Notes under the pieces: generated by a model
Database searches by the model: none
What the model saw: the letters and a program-made list of their open reading frames with translations, nothing else
What the model was told of the DNA's origin: nothing
DNA from: Nissolia schottii
Taxonomy: Eukaryota; Streptophyta; Magnoliopsida; Fabales; Fabaceae
DNA: 64,000 nucleotides
Assembly: GCA_003254905.1 (NCBI GenBank)
Contig: QANU01099453.1
Span: 1,360,060 to 1,424,059, forward strand
Direction: 5' to 3'
Position numbers and translations under genes: made by a program
Part shown: positions 48,532 to 61,498 of the stretch, in pieces
Position numbering within the stretch: position 1 is the stretch's first letter
Layout of the letters: every line of letters begins with the position of its first letter

Positions 48532-51500
48532 ATGGAAACCGCTAAGACTATGTTTTGTACATCATCATCTCCCCCGTTTCTTCCAAGAAATCTTCTCTCT
48601 TCTTCTCCTTCCACTTCAGGTTCGCTTCCTACTTATAATTCTTTCTTTTCTTTTTCCTTTCTTTTTTAAACTTTACTCATGCCTTCTACATTATGAAATT
48701 GTATTTAAGTAGGAAGATGTGCTTTTACAAACCTAGAAAGTCAGCAGCGCTTTGACACGCAAGAAATGGAATTTATAAGTTCAGTGATTTTGCACTCGCC
48801 TACCTTAGTGTCTAATGACTTGTATTTTTATAAGCAATTTTATCAGTAGGATTAGTGCCATCTTTAGAGCACAAGGTGTTTTAAATTGAGGGTTTTTATG
48901 TTAAGAGGTGGAAAATCAGTAATGTATCATGCTATTGTGCAACCCAGGATTACGGTACTTGGTTTAATTAAGCCCATGCTGCCCACTGTTTATGTTTTCT
49001 TTTCCCTGTTCTGTTTAATCCTCTTTTGTGGAGTTTTCATTTACTCGTGTATGTTTCTATTAGTTAGTATTTTTTTATTTTTATATTATATATATATATA
49101 TATGTATATATATTTGTTTTGTCTGAGTTGAGAAGGTGTTGGCTTCTCCTGCAGTTTTGATGCTTCATGAACAAGCAGCCCCTGTAGTTGCTTCTTGGTC
49201 TTCTGGTTTTGCGGCCCAGCATTTTCCAGCCTCGGTTCTTTTACAAGAGCAGCGCGATGAGTATAGGCCTCTGCTGCACATGTATAAGGAAGACAGGACC
49301 TCCCAGGTTCCTAGCCATCTTTTAATTTCATAATCCTTCACGCGTTCTTAAGGCCAACTTCTTATTTTATAGTATCTATTCATCCCATTTCTTGTAATTA
49401 ATCTCCCCTTCTTTTTTCACTAAAGGCGACATCAAATACAAGGCAGATGGACATGGGCTCAGTTCATGAAAAAGATGACGTTGGCAATGCCGAACAGTTA
49501 GCTCTTAACTTTAGGCAGCAGTTGCAACTCCGGTCTCATTTGCAGAACATGTAAGATGGATTGAATATTGTACTCTTCTGAGTTTTGACTGCTAATTTGA
49601 ATTCTTGCACCCGAAGTTGTCTCATTATAAGTTGCTTATATGGTCTGTTACAGATTGGCTTCCTCACCAACAGGGGAAGCTGCTGCTGCTTCACCTCTTC
49701 AGCCTGTAACTGTTGATTCAGCGAGGCCTGTTGACATTCTGCAATTTAATGCAGTTTCCCTTGCAAAGAAAGCTTTGTCAGCCTCCAAAAAAGCAGCTTC
49801 AGTAGCTGAAGAGTTTAAACCAATTAAAGCTGATGGTGACGATGATCCACTTCCTCTTGGGTTAGTTCTTCTATCTTTGTGGATGACTCTGTCTGTTTGG
49901 TTTGCGTTTCCGTTTCCTGTTTTTAGTTTGTTTTTGTTTTTTGGGATTTTGTAAAGGAAACGGTGGAAATAGAAAAATCTTGTTTCATGTTTTCACTATT
50001 TCCTTTACAAAATCCCGAAGAACGGGAAATTTTAAAAACAGGAAATGAAAAGAGGAATCAAAAACGCAAACCAAACAGACTAATTTTCCCCATTTATATA
50101 GGATATAATTTGTTTTGAGAATAATGCCTAAAATATGACATTCAGTCTGGCCTCCACAAGTGTAGCTGACACTTCACTTGGAAAGAATAAAATCGTGAGG
50201 TCAAGACGGCTTCTAGAAAGGAGATCTAAACAGAGGAAAGTGCTGAAGTCAAAAATTCTTGATGATGAAAGTTATCTTGCAAGAAAGGCAGATGTACAAG
50301 GAAGGTTACATGTAGAAAAGAAGATTAAGGGAGAGTTTGGTCAAAATGACCCTCTGCGCTTGTTCTTGTGGGGTCCTGAAACAAAGCAACTTTTGACCCT
50401 TGAAGAAGAGTCTCGATTGTTTGCTCAGCTGCAGGTGTCACCTGGAATTCCATATTACTTTAAATGCATTGTATGCACTGTTGAGGATATTGTTTGCTTT
50501 AATGTGGAAGAATATGTAACAGGATTTATTGAGATTGGAAGAAGTAAAGATCAGGCTTCAATCTCAGTTTGGACGGGAACCAACTTTGGCTGAATGGGCT
50601 GAGGGTGTTGGCCTTAGCTATTATGCCCTGCAGGCACAGCTTCATCATGGTAACAGAACCAGAGAAAAGCTTATTCATGCCAATTTACGGATGGTAGTTC
50701 ATATTGCTAAACATTATCAGGGCCGTGGTCTCAGTTTTCAAGACTTATTGCAGGTACGTCACCGCATTCCCCATTGAGAAAGTCTATATATATTTTCTTC
50801 TGCACTGTCATTAATACTTTGTTTGCCATGTATCATGTATGTGTTCAACACTATTTGTAAACAGAGAAGAAAACTTAAAATAAATGTTTAGCTGAAGTTA
50901 GGGCTGCAACTGGGGGGGGGGGGGGGGNAGCTTCTGTTAAAGGGTCTCTATGATTTCATTTTGAACTATTGAATCCTTATCTGAATAACATAATTAGCAT
51001 CTGCGCCCTTTACATTTCTGTTCTGATGCTGTTGTAGGAGGGAAGCATGGGTCTTATGAAGAGTGTTGAAAGATTTAAACCCCAAGTTGGTTGCCGGTTT
51101 GGTACTTATGCATACTGGTGGATAAGGCAAACAATAAGGAAGGCCATATTCCTACATTCCAGGACAATCCGCCTGCCGGTAAAAACAAATTGTTTATTTC
51201 TCTATATTCTAGTTAAGCTAAAATTGAGCCTTATTCTGAATGTCTGTGTTCATGAATTTATTTTCTGATGCAAAATAATAATTAAAGAAATAAAATGTTG
51301 TGATTACATTGGTCATGTTTTTCTTTTCAGTAGAATGTTTGTTATTTATAAAGCAAACATCAATTCTATTTCTCCATAATGTGAACCAGTGTATTATCTC
51401 CAGGAGACTTTATACACCCTTATGGGCAAGGTCATGGAAGCAAAGAAATTATACATTCAAGAAGGAAATCTTCGCCCCACCAAAGAAGAATTAGCAGATA

Positions 51501-52773
51501 GGGTAGGAATTACAGTAGAAAAGTTGGATAATTTGTTTTTTGCTGCAAGAATTCCGATTTCAATGCAGCAAGCTGTGTGGGCAGACCAAGATACAACTTA
51601 CCAGGTACGGCTTTCAAGTAAATGTGATTTTCCCCTTGCTATGATATAGTTTCTCACATCTATAAAATGAAACAGTGAAAATGAAAAGATCTTTATCAAT
51701 ATTTAGAATGTTTAGAACAGCTGAAGGTTATTCAGCTTCCCATTTTAAATTGGTGTGTCTTTACTGAATTTTTGGCTTGTGCCTATAATTGCAAAAACTA
51801 GTTTTTTGAAATCTATTGGCTAAGTAATCCAAAATGTAATTAACTTCAAGAATCATCTTGAATTTGCGTAGTCATTGGATTTTGTTGTGTGTGGGGGAAG
51901 GGAACCAGGAACAGCAGCCTATAGGTTTTCAAAGATGTGGAGGAGATCATAGGTCGGATCACAACATTTCAGTTAAAGATAAGCCTGAGAAGCATAGCAT
52001 TCTACCTATATACCTAATCATACGAATTTGGTTTGGTTTCTTAACTGATTGTTTTGGTTCAGGGTTTCGGAAGTAAACCAAACCAATCCATGTGATTATT
52101 GTTTCTCACAATGTAGTAGGATTTGAAGCATTAACAAACTATGGTTTTTGAACAGGAAAGAAAATCTGGTTTGGTTTGAGGTTGATCCCCGGGCTGAACT
52201 AGACTAGACCATGAACATCCCTAAGACCCTAACTAAACTCTTTTTGGTTCCTTATCAAGTTCAACAGTCACGTCCTTAAGATGTTTATATGTATCTTTTT
52301 GAGCTTGTATGTTAGTAGCTCTGTTGTCTTGTCATACCACTTCAGTGTAAATTTCTGTTAAGCTTCTCCCCTAATGTTGAAGGATTAGTCTAGTCAGAAT
52401 GGACCCTCTGCTTTTTGGGGGGGAAACCTAATATTGCAAATGGTTCCAAGCATAAGAATTAATGACCATTTTCTTATAATTGCAGGAGATTACTGCAGAC
52501 ACTTCGATTGAGGCCCCACAATTGAGGGTTGAAAAACAGCTTATGAGGAGGCACGTGCACAACCTCTTAAGTGTCTTAAGCCCGAAAGAAAGGAGGATAA
52601 TCAGGCTAAGATTCGGCATTGAAGATGGGCACGAGAAATCTTTGTCAGACATCGGAAGCGTACTAGGTTTAACTAAGGAGAGGGTCCGGCAGTTGGAGAG
52701 CCGAGCATTGAAGAGGCTCAAGCAGTGCCTTGTCAGTCAAGGGCTTAATGCATATGTAGAGTTGATTGTATAG
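48532..52773 (+). CDS. SIG6: Plastid RNA polymerase sigma factor SIG6 (sigF), 9 exons
   Basis: Exons 48532-48619, 49155-49306, 49426-49550, 49654-49860, 50146-50434, 50523-50753, 51038-51178, 51404-51604, 52486-52773; phases close to 573 residues. The N-terminus is Ser/Thr-rich, as a chloroplast transit peptide. Sigma-70 regions are in order: region 2 ([20 protein letters not shown], then [19 protein letters not shown]) at about 342-399, region 3 ([19 protein letters not shown]) at about 435-453, region 4 with the helix-turn-helix [19 protein letters not shown] at about 531-549. It directs the plastid-encoded RNA polymerase to promoters in early chloroplast development (family knowledge). I chose SIG6 over other plant sigmas from the N-terminal similarity ([30 protein letters not shown]), recalled rather than searched. 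Confidence 0.92.
49891..50080. mobile_element. MITE in SIG6 intron 4
   Basis: Inverted ends GTCTGTTTGGTTTGCGTTT and AAACGCAAACCAAACAGAC match exactly. The inside pairs further (GGGATTTTGTAAAGGAAA with TTTCCTTTACAAAATCCC). Related to the diverged copy at 8460-8635. No coding sequence. Confidence 0.8.
50912..50928. other. Poly-G run ending in an ambiguous base (N)
   Basis: Sixteen G followed by N at 50928, within SIG6 intron 6. The length of this run is not reliable. Confidence 0.95.
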
Positions 52774-55351
52774 TTAAGTAGAGTAGACACTAAGCTTTAT
52801 GCAGTTCATCTTAACTTGGCTGTGATGTTTTATTCTGGCTAAGTACAAAAGCAGTGACTAGATCAATCTTTTGAAGGAAAAACTGACTCTAAGCCATGGT
52901 AGTTGAGGATGAACCAGGGTAACCAATGCCTGGCCTGTTGGAAAAAGAAAACTCAAGAACTAGAAAATGTATGTCTGATATATAGTATATACACGTTCAT
53001 ACAATTTGTGATCATTTCAAAATTAAATTATGCATACGTAAGGAAATAATTTTTAAAATCTTGTGCTGATAATGATAATTCAACATTCCCAAGAATGCAA
53101 AAATATCCAACAAACTATTGAAACAATGCTAGTGTGTAAGAAAAGGGACAGATATGGAAGAATAGAGGTTAAAAGTCTAGAGTTCTGTGCAAGTGGTTTA
53201 ACTTAAAACAAAAATGGCATGCTTCTACCTTGAAAGGGTAGCATGTAGAACATGTCAATATGAATTGCTAAAAGGGAAAGTAACCAGACAATTTATTCCT
53301 GGAAAACATTAATCGGTTTAGCATTTGATTTTCTTGTACGAATAAATTAAAAACCATGTTAACTATATACTCCAAAAATAAAAAAGTGCTGAACTTCTCT
53401 TTTCTCTATTTGGTCACCAATGTTGAAAAAGTGTCCAAGCCCAGCATCTTGTTGTTTACTTCATCGTAGAAGCAACAACCCCCAAACCAATTCTTATGCT
53501 ATTTGCAGAATCTACTTAATGGGCAACACTTTTACAAAATACATTTGTTAGAATTTAGTAATTCACCTTATATGCTAAACTTATCTAAAGAATAAACTTT
53601 AACTAAATTGAGTTAGTACTTTTTATACCAAACAGATTTATGCACCCACTTGTCAACCAAGGGTTGAAAAAAAGAGCATTTTCCTTATAAGAAAAGCAAG
53701 CATTCCGATTGTTAGTAATCATACCCTTTTTTCTGCTTTATTTTGTTAATCATTGATTTGACACAAGATAATACATTATGCAAGTGACACTTCAACGACA
53801 AAAAAAAAATTATGCATGTGAAAGGAGAAGTACAAGTGAAGTAGGACTTAACCTCAAGATCCTTAAAAGGGAAAAATTAATAAACTTTTTCAAACCATGG
53901 TTGTGATCATAAAGTCTAATTTTTAATTTAGATTATAGTAGATGAAGACCCCTCATAGAAAAAGGGTATCTTCAAACCCCAAGAAAAGGTGATCCGAGAC
54001 AACAAGGCTTAGGCACAAGGGCATGTCCCATGAAGGGGACCTCTGCCTTGATATTAAGATGTTAACATCACACGACACAGAACAGAAGTAGCTGCAACTT
54101 GTACATCTGACTTTCTTTGTCAAGTTCCCACCCCCCCACACCATTATATATCTCTTTGGCCAAAAAACGCACAACAAAAAATTGGATGCAAAGTTTCTTA
54201 ATCTGAATATAGCTACCAACATTTTTAAGTTCTTCAAACTTGTATCTTTTTTTTTCCACTTTATGTTATTCACTAAATATGAAATTAGTAGGAGAAGAAA
54301 ATAGAAGGGATTTTGAAGATGGCCAAAGACATTGATGTTACAACTTGCTAGGGTGGCCATATATGTATGCTCTAATCAATGGAGGGGTTTCATGTCATGG
54401 TTTCCACAAACAATGTTGCAACAAGAAGGAAAAGGGAAAAAGGTATATTATGCTTAAATCCACTACATTCTAAGAACATAAAAACAATTCCCTAGGGGGC
54501 TGCATAGGCACTCTTAATATGCAGTTTCCTCTGGCTCTGTCCATTTTATGGCATATATAAGGCATACACATCGCCTGGGCCAGTTGTTGTATCCTTCCAA
54601 TTAGGCAAAACGGTTTAGTACTGAATCAACAATTACCCTTTAATCCAATAAAACTTCACTTACAAGTATTATAAGGATATGTTATTGCCAAATTTGACAT
54701 TATGTGCTTGTATTGCATATAATATTTCTATGGGTGTCCGCCATAGTGCAACATTAAGATTACTGACTTTTTATCAGGTAAGTGTCTCGTGCACTAAGCC
54801 CACCATTTTCAAGGACATATAGTAAGTATATAGACATTTTTGTGTGGTAATGAAACATCATGTTGGATATGCTCTTAACCACACACAAAATGATATTTCA
54901 GTTTAAATTATCAACCCTTTTAAAATTGAAATAGCATTTTTGTTTGGCAAGAGCATATCTAACATAACGCTCTATTACCACACAGAAACTTATGTATAGT
55001 ATTTCTGAGAAAGAATTTCTAACATATTTCAAGAGTTCATCAAGAACTCCTTTTTTGGCTTTAACATTGGAAGAAAACTAATTAACTAGCACTAATTGAA
55101 TCCAATATCCATAATCTGTGACACCAAAGTCATGAGAGATAAATAAGGTGCATTCTTCTGTGTCTGGCTGAAATGTTGGTACCTAGGAGGGGTTAAAAAT
55201 ATATAATAGCAAACCTTGGCCCATTCTATTTTCATATGCCTTCTGACAACTGGTGGCATTTGCAATAGTAATAGTCCATACTTGATCTAGAAGACCCAGA
55301 AAAAAGAATTTACTAGCTTCCAATACCAAACACACCATGTCTTCTTTTGCC
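52774..55351. other. SIG6 3' region and intergenic DNA
   Basis: AT-rich. A minus-strand frame at 53953-54360 is long (135 codons) but hydrophobic, without motif, and gives no gene structure. Confidence 0.5.
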
Positions 55352-55359
55352 TATATAAA
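55352..55359 (+). promoter_or_regulatory. TATA box of the DVL/RTFL gene
   Basis: TATATAAA in CCTATATAAATACC, 110 bases before the ATG. A leader of about 80 bases would follow. Confidence 0.7.
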
Positions 55360-55468
55360 TACCTAATTGGAAGCAGAATAAGCTACCATGTTTTTCTACC
55401 ACTACTACTACTACCACTTTTATTAACTGCTGCTATATGGTGGCAGAAAAATCAAATCAATTCATGTG

Positions 55469-55672
55469 ATGGCAGTGAAAGAAAGCAACACGAGCCAAAA
55501 TACTCAGCAGCAGCAGCAGCAGCAGCAACAACAAGAACAACAAGCCTGTGATCCTTGCAAGTCCTTTGGCCAGAAGTGTAGCCACTTGGTCAAGAAGCAG
55601 AGAGCCAAATTCTACATTCTTCGCCGATGCATCGCCATGCTTCTCTGCTGGCATGAGCGTGCAGAGCACTGA
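55469..55672 (+). CDS. DVL/ROTUNDIFOLIA-like (RTFL) small peptide
   Basis: An intronless 67-residue frame; the ATG at 55469 is used because the codon before it is GTG. The N-terminal part has a Gln tract (CAG/CAA codons, 55503-55547). The C-terminal RTF domain is classic: [20 protein letters not shown] followed by [24 protein letters not shown] peptides are plasma-membrane-associated and restrict cell proliferation along the organ axis when overproduced (family knowledge). The Cys-rich, basic and hydrophobic tail fits membrane anchoring. The Gln tract is a likely site of length variation. Confidence 0.92.
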   Translation: MAVKESNTSQNTQQQQQQQQQQEQQACDPCKSFGQKCSHLVKKQRAKFYILRRCIAMLLCWHERAEH

Positions 55673-57531
55673 AAGATGTCATCATCATTCACATAAATCT
55701 TGCCCAGTATCATCTTTTTTTTATTATAAGATTTGTAAGCATAAAAAGGGTACTATGCCATACTAGAAAATTGTTACCTTTTTTTTTTCTTTTCTTTTCT
55801 TCTTCTTATAGAAATGCATTGTGTGTGTAATTATGTGTAGCTAACATGTGAAACAAGTTAGATCTGTTTCAATTTTCAGAATTATTGAGTAGATCTTTAA
55901 TTTTTTCTCTCAATAATGAATCTATGAAACATACATAGCTGTTTTCTGAAACTTAGAAGCATCAGCATCTTAATTTTCTGCATCATGATTTTTATTTTTC
56001 AGTTCCAAGTAGTAATAATGCTAAGATGAAGAAAACAAAAGGCTCCAATGATGGTTTAAAATGATCTATGTGACTCTGATTTATATTAAAATTATGTTAA
56101 TTGATGGTTGCTTTGTTTGTGGAGACCCACATCTTTGTAGTTTCATCAAGGCTGAATTATTATTATGGTGCATAAAGTAACATTGCCTTTTTATAGACCT
56201 TTTTTTTCTCTTAAGAGGTTGGTATCCTTACAATGAATTAATTAGTGCCCTATATTCCAACCATCTTTCCTTCTTGGCCCCTGTGATCTGAGTTTCTCTT
56301 ATGCATAGTTTTCAACAAAAGAAAAGCAGTGACTAAGTTGAAGTTAACTTCAGAAAAAAAAAATGGAAAATTCTTCTCAAGCTCTAATTTCCACTGACAT
56401 TACTCCAGATGTCTGCACCCAAATATATGAAAATTAAAATAGAAAAAAAAAGGTTGCAACTTGGCAGTTGGATTCCAGTGTGAGCCAGGCAGATAGAGCT
56501 TCAAAAATTCAATAAGCATTTAAAATAGTAGGACATAACTTCTTTATTGCACCAAATCATCATGCATATACCATACACCTTCAAAATCAAATTATGATTA
56601 GTCAATTTTCAAACAATCTAATCACAATTGGTCCTTAGTGCTAAGGAAACATGAGACAAGATCAAAGCCCCCTCAATTTAAATATAAATTTAAATTTCTT
56701 GGGTCCATATCCCTTTTTATATATATAGCTTTCCACTTTTTTCCCTTAAGATTTTGTGTCCTCAAATCCCACACAATCAATCTAATTGGTGAAATGTTTC
56801 AAATCCAAGCAACAAGTAAAATCTAAAAGAAGTTGAAAAATTAAATTGAAATGTTATGTTTATGTGCGCACAGTAAACTATTACTACTAGACTTCTTGGT
56901 GGTAACACAAGATAGAAAAAGAAGACAAGGGTTGAAAAGTTGTGGTGATGCAATAAAGATTGATTCGATTTTTACATAGAGGGGTGAAAATGGGGTTATG
57001 AAGAACAAGAAAGCACATGGTTGGCCAATTTGGGGAGAAATAGGAAGGGAATGAGTCAGCATGACACCAACTTTTTATATGTGTGGTTGCTTTCTCTAAA
57101 TCATTGGCTTTTTCTTCTATTGACCCTCCACAACTTCTGTTCCGAGGCACCTATTGAATTTGAAAGCTAAACTGTTTTTTCACCCTCTCTTATTATTATT
57201 ATTCACCAAATGAAGCTTCTACGAAATTTACAAATGAACCTTTGTGCAATTAAACATGAAGAATAGATTTACAACATGGTAAGATAGATGTTGCAAGTTG
57301 CAAGAAGAACAATTGCATTCACTCTCTATAGTTTCACTATAACTCTTTAATTTCAAATGATTTAAAATTGAATAAGTACTACCACCTCACAAAAGTGTGA
57401 CAAGTATATTTTTCCCTTTTAGCAAAACAAAGCATATTATAGTGAGGACGATTAAATAAATACACATTGGCCTCGTTGGGGAAAGTTTGGACTTTGAATA
57501 ATATTCAATGAAGTTATGGTGGGTAACAGTA

Positions 57532-57571
<40 letters not shown>

Positions 57572-60249
57572 GGAAACTTATTAACAAAACTCAACTAAAA
57601 ATAATTGACACAATTGGTAAGAAAATGACTCATATTTTAAAATGATGTCTTGATTTTGGTAGGATGACCAATGTCGAATTCAGCTAAATTTTTGCTTTTA
57701 TTTTGGATGTTAAAGAGAAAATGAGAGAAAAAAATATTAAAAAAATGAGAAGAAATAAAATAGAGAGAAAAATAAAAGAGAAAATGTAATGTTTAAATGA
57801 ATAGAAAATTAGTAAAATATAATAATTTTTTGTACTAAAAAAAAGTTAAGGATATTAAGTTATTTTCTTTCTCTTACTTTTTTTTATTTCACTACACTCC
57901 TCACTTCCTTTCTCTCTCTATCTCTACATTTTACTTCCAGGTTGGTACAATTTTCATCTCATCAACTAAAATAAAAATTGTGTAAATCTCACTCACTATT
58001 TTTTTCTCTTCTCTCTATTTTCTTTGGCAAACCAAAGGATTTTCTCACCTCACATTTTCTCTCAAACCAACCCATGTGTTAGTATGAAAAAAAAACCTCA
58101 TAATTTATTCAAATTCAACTCTAGTCTATGAAACATGAGTCAAAGACTAGTATTAAGGGAGCTAAGTTGCATTAAATATAAGTGGGGAAGTACTACTACT
58201 AGTCATGAATGAATGTGATGATCAAAGTAGTTGATGTGCACAAGTAGTGATTAAAGATGATGACATGATAGTAGCTTAGTGTTAGGAAGGAGCATAGGTT
58301 GGGTAGTGATGGGGTCCAGAGAGGAGACAGCAAGAATCATAATGAGAGAAGAGAAGGAAGAAGGGGCTATGATGTGTGAGTGCCAAGCTACTGCTTCTCT
58401 GACCCTCGTGCGGCCCTCTCTTTTGTGGGCCTCACTCCACTCCTTTTTCCTTACCCCTTTACGTGCCTCCGGGCCCACCACCCACCCACTCCCTCATTCA
58501 CTCCTTTTCTTCCTCCGCCTTTTTCACTCGTTGCATTTTAAAATCTCAATTTAAATTTTAAAATTTTAAAATTTTATAAATATGAAAAATTTAATTAATT
58601 TTAATATTATCATTTAAATTACATAATTTTAAGATTTAAATTGGATTATAATTTTATGTTTTATATTTTATTTCATTCATCTAATCCTATATAATAACTT
58701 AATTTTAACAACGTTTACAATATAAAAAAATACTAAGTGAATTTATTTTATTAACAAATGAAGTGTAAACTTTATTAAAAAAAATTTTAATAATAGATAT
58801 GATATTTGAACCTCTAAAAATAAAATTAAGCACATTTGACACTTGCTCACACAAACATAGGTTTATCATGTGCTTTTTTTATACCACACATTTGAATCTT
58901 AATTATACTTATATTGTATAGGTATTTATTGCTTTTTTTAAAGCTATATGAACCCAACACAATCTAGACATACCTAAGGACACCCATGTTATCCAACGTT
59001 TTAAAAATATTTATATTTTAAATATGAAAAATAATAGGATGGAATTAATTTAGGACAATTTTATGATAAGCACGTACACAAATGTGTGAAGTCCACCATG
59101 GTAGGACCATAATAGATTTCATATATTTATAAGTGTGATTATTCTAAAGTTATCCCAATTTAGTGTCACCATAAATTACTCTATTTTAGTTTCTTATTAG
59201 AGAAATAAGCATTACGAAATAGAAAAATAAATATTACATAATAAAGAAATAAATATCGTTATTGAACATTTCTATGTGCCTATGAGTTTAATATCACTAT
59301 AAAATAGAGAAATAAAAATTGACATCGAACATTTTTATGTATTTGTACACACGTGTATTAATATTAGTTATTGTAGGGTTGTTTTTCATATAGAAATAAC
59401 TTTTATCTTGAGTGTAAGGAGTGTTTGTCCATTTAACATTTATTTATGAACATATAAATCATACATGTGCATTATTAACCAAAATCCATGTTATTAATTA
59501 ATACAAAAATAATTTAAATGAAACGGTGTGCAATCTATAATGAACACTCCTACGTGAACAAGACTTGGTTATATATAAATGTTTTACTATTAATTTTTTT
59601 TCTATGGTTTATCTTAACATAAATTCCATTTTTTAAAATTAATGATAAAATATTCCCCATAATAACAGTAAAAAAATTCATGTGATATTCTCCTTCCCCA
59701 GTACATCCATCGTGCACTCGTACAATTGTTTTGAATAGCAATTGTTAATATGGATTCCCAATTCAAACCTTCAGCTTCTGTTTGTATTATTGAAAATAAT
59801 TTTTGGTCAAAATGATTTTAAGTGTTAAAGATAAGGATAGTATATTCAAAAGCAGTGACCTCAATTCGATGCTACTCAATGTGAAATTCTACAACTACAA
59901 GCAGGTCCTTTCCTTTGTGTCTGCTTCTTGTAGAAGAAGTAGAGCGATTTGTGTCATAGTCATAAACAGTGCACGTCCTCAGCTAGTATGTAAAATCTTC
60001 TCCTTATAGACGTTACCTTAAATGATTTAACTAGGATAAATAAAATTAAAAGGAAAAAAAAAAAAAGGCAGGAATCTTTTCCCCAAATCACCTCACGCAG
60101 CTGGCAACGTTGAACACCAACTAACTTCAGCAAAAAGAAAGAAAGCAAAAAGTATGAATTGTGAAATTATGGAGTATTGATAGTCGATTGAAACCTTTTA
60201 TGCGAGTTATAAGTGATTTCTCATGTTGGGATAAGTATTTTCTCCTACT
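55673..60249. other. Intergenic DNA, no supported gene
   Basis: AT-rich, with a GC-richer patch at 58370-58500 (CTCACTCCACTCC, GGGCCCACCACCC) that has frames on both strands but no motif. A TA microsatellite lies at 57535-57569. Confidence 0.5.
57535..57569. repeat. (AT)n microsatellite
   Basis: About 17 uninterrupted AT units. Confidence 0.95.
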
Positions 60250-60592
60250 ATTTTTTTTAAATTTTTGATGATTTTTAAAATTAAATTCGTCAAATTTTGT
60301 CATTATTTTATAATTTAATATGACACATTGATGTATCATATGATCTAATATAATAAATTAATATTTTGTAATATAATATTTAGAGAGATGTATCATGAAT
60401 TTAAATAGTCCATAAATTTTTAAACATTTTACAAATTAGTTATTCAATAATTTAATTAATTTAAAATTTACCAATATTATATAAAACATAAAATGATGAT
60501 AAAATTTAATAAATTTAATTTTAAGATTTATCGAAATTACAAAATTTAATATGAGAGAGTGTTTGCCAGTGCCACGTGAAAAATCACCTTAT
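60250..60592 (+). repeat. AT-rich repeat, copy A
   Basis: It matches 62661-63024 in the same direction and 36395-36955 inverted, with many changes. It ends in a GCCACGTGAAAAATCACC-like segment. No coding sequence; family unknown. Confidence 0.7.
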
Positions 60593-61312
60593 CTATAACG
60601 TTTCGCAAAACTCACTATAGTGCATAAATTAATCAATGACAGCTAAAAGTTGTGGAATCATATTCGCAGTTAAGATTTCAAAATTTTCTTATTGTGGTAA
60701 TATAATCTTTTTCATCAAGTTGATATACATAATGAACGCGAACTTCAAATATCTAACATCATAATCTAAATTACAGTACATGCATTTAGTAAATTAAATA
60801 ATGAATTAATGTACCTACAAATACAATTTACCTTCAACACACACCGTTGTCCTTTGTTTGTAATTTACAAGTTGTCTCTTCATAATTTTCATAATTTAAA
60901 AGCCTAATTGCATTTGATTTTTTGTTCTCTGAAACGTAAAATGTTGTTTTTTTAAGAAGTTTTACTTATTTAAAATATATATTTTTTTCTCTCATTACAT
61001 AATTAAACATGATAATATTTAATATGTGAAGATTTATTCCCTTCCTTTTATGAGTTTTATTTGATACATTGTCTTGGAATACTTAGACTTCTTTTGTTGA
61101 AGGGAAGATTCTAATTATGGGTGAGAACTGACCAAGTGACCTATCACACCTGTTTAAGAAAAAGCTAAACCCAGAGTATTCCTAATGCCTACTAGGCATG
61201 GTAGGTAGGGGATGTGCATTAACCACCAAGTTATTGGTCACGTTTTTGCGATGAATTCTTTAATGAAAAAAAAAAGGCTCATTAAAACACAAACCCTAGC
61301 TCTCTTTCCCTC
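60593..61312. other. AT-rich intergenic DNA
   Basis: Nothing beyond short frames. Confidence 0.4.
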
Positions 61313-61498
61313 ATGGCTCCAACGCTAGTGTTCAGCCACCAACCCACCAATGCGTGCCACCATTGTCCAGTCGGCGTTGGCAGTCGTGTCACCACTGAAC
61401 CTCCATCTTCGACGCCCTTCTCACTGGGGGGAGTCGCGTTCTTCGAGGTCCTCGATCGGTTCTCGTCGTCACTCGTCACCAACGTCCTAAGTCTGTAA
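61313..61498 (+). other. GC-rich exon-like frame, doubtful
   Basis: AAACCCTAGCTCTCTTTCCC precedes an ATG, the style of many plant leaders. The frame runs 61 codons and ends next to a GTAAGT donor-like site (61495-61500). The protein has no recognised motif, and no continuing exon was found. It could be a captured gene piece. Confidence 0.25.

Noticed and set aside
53953..54360. 135-codon minus-strand frame
   Set aside because: No conserved motif and no splice-consistent neighbour.
58279..58554. GC-rich frames on both strands
   Set aside because: Overlapping frames on both strands in a CT-rich patch, no domain.
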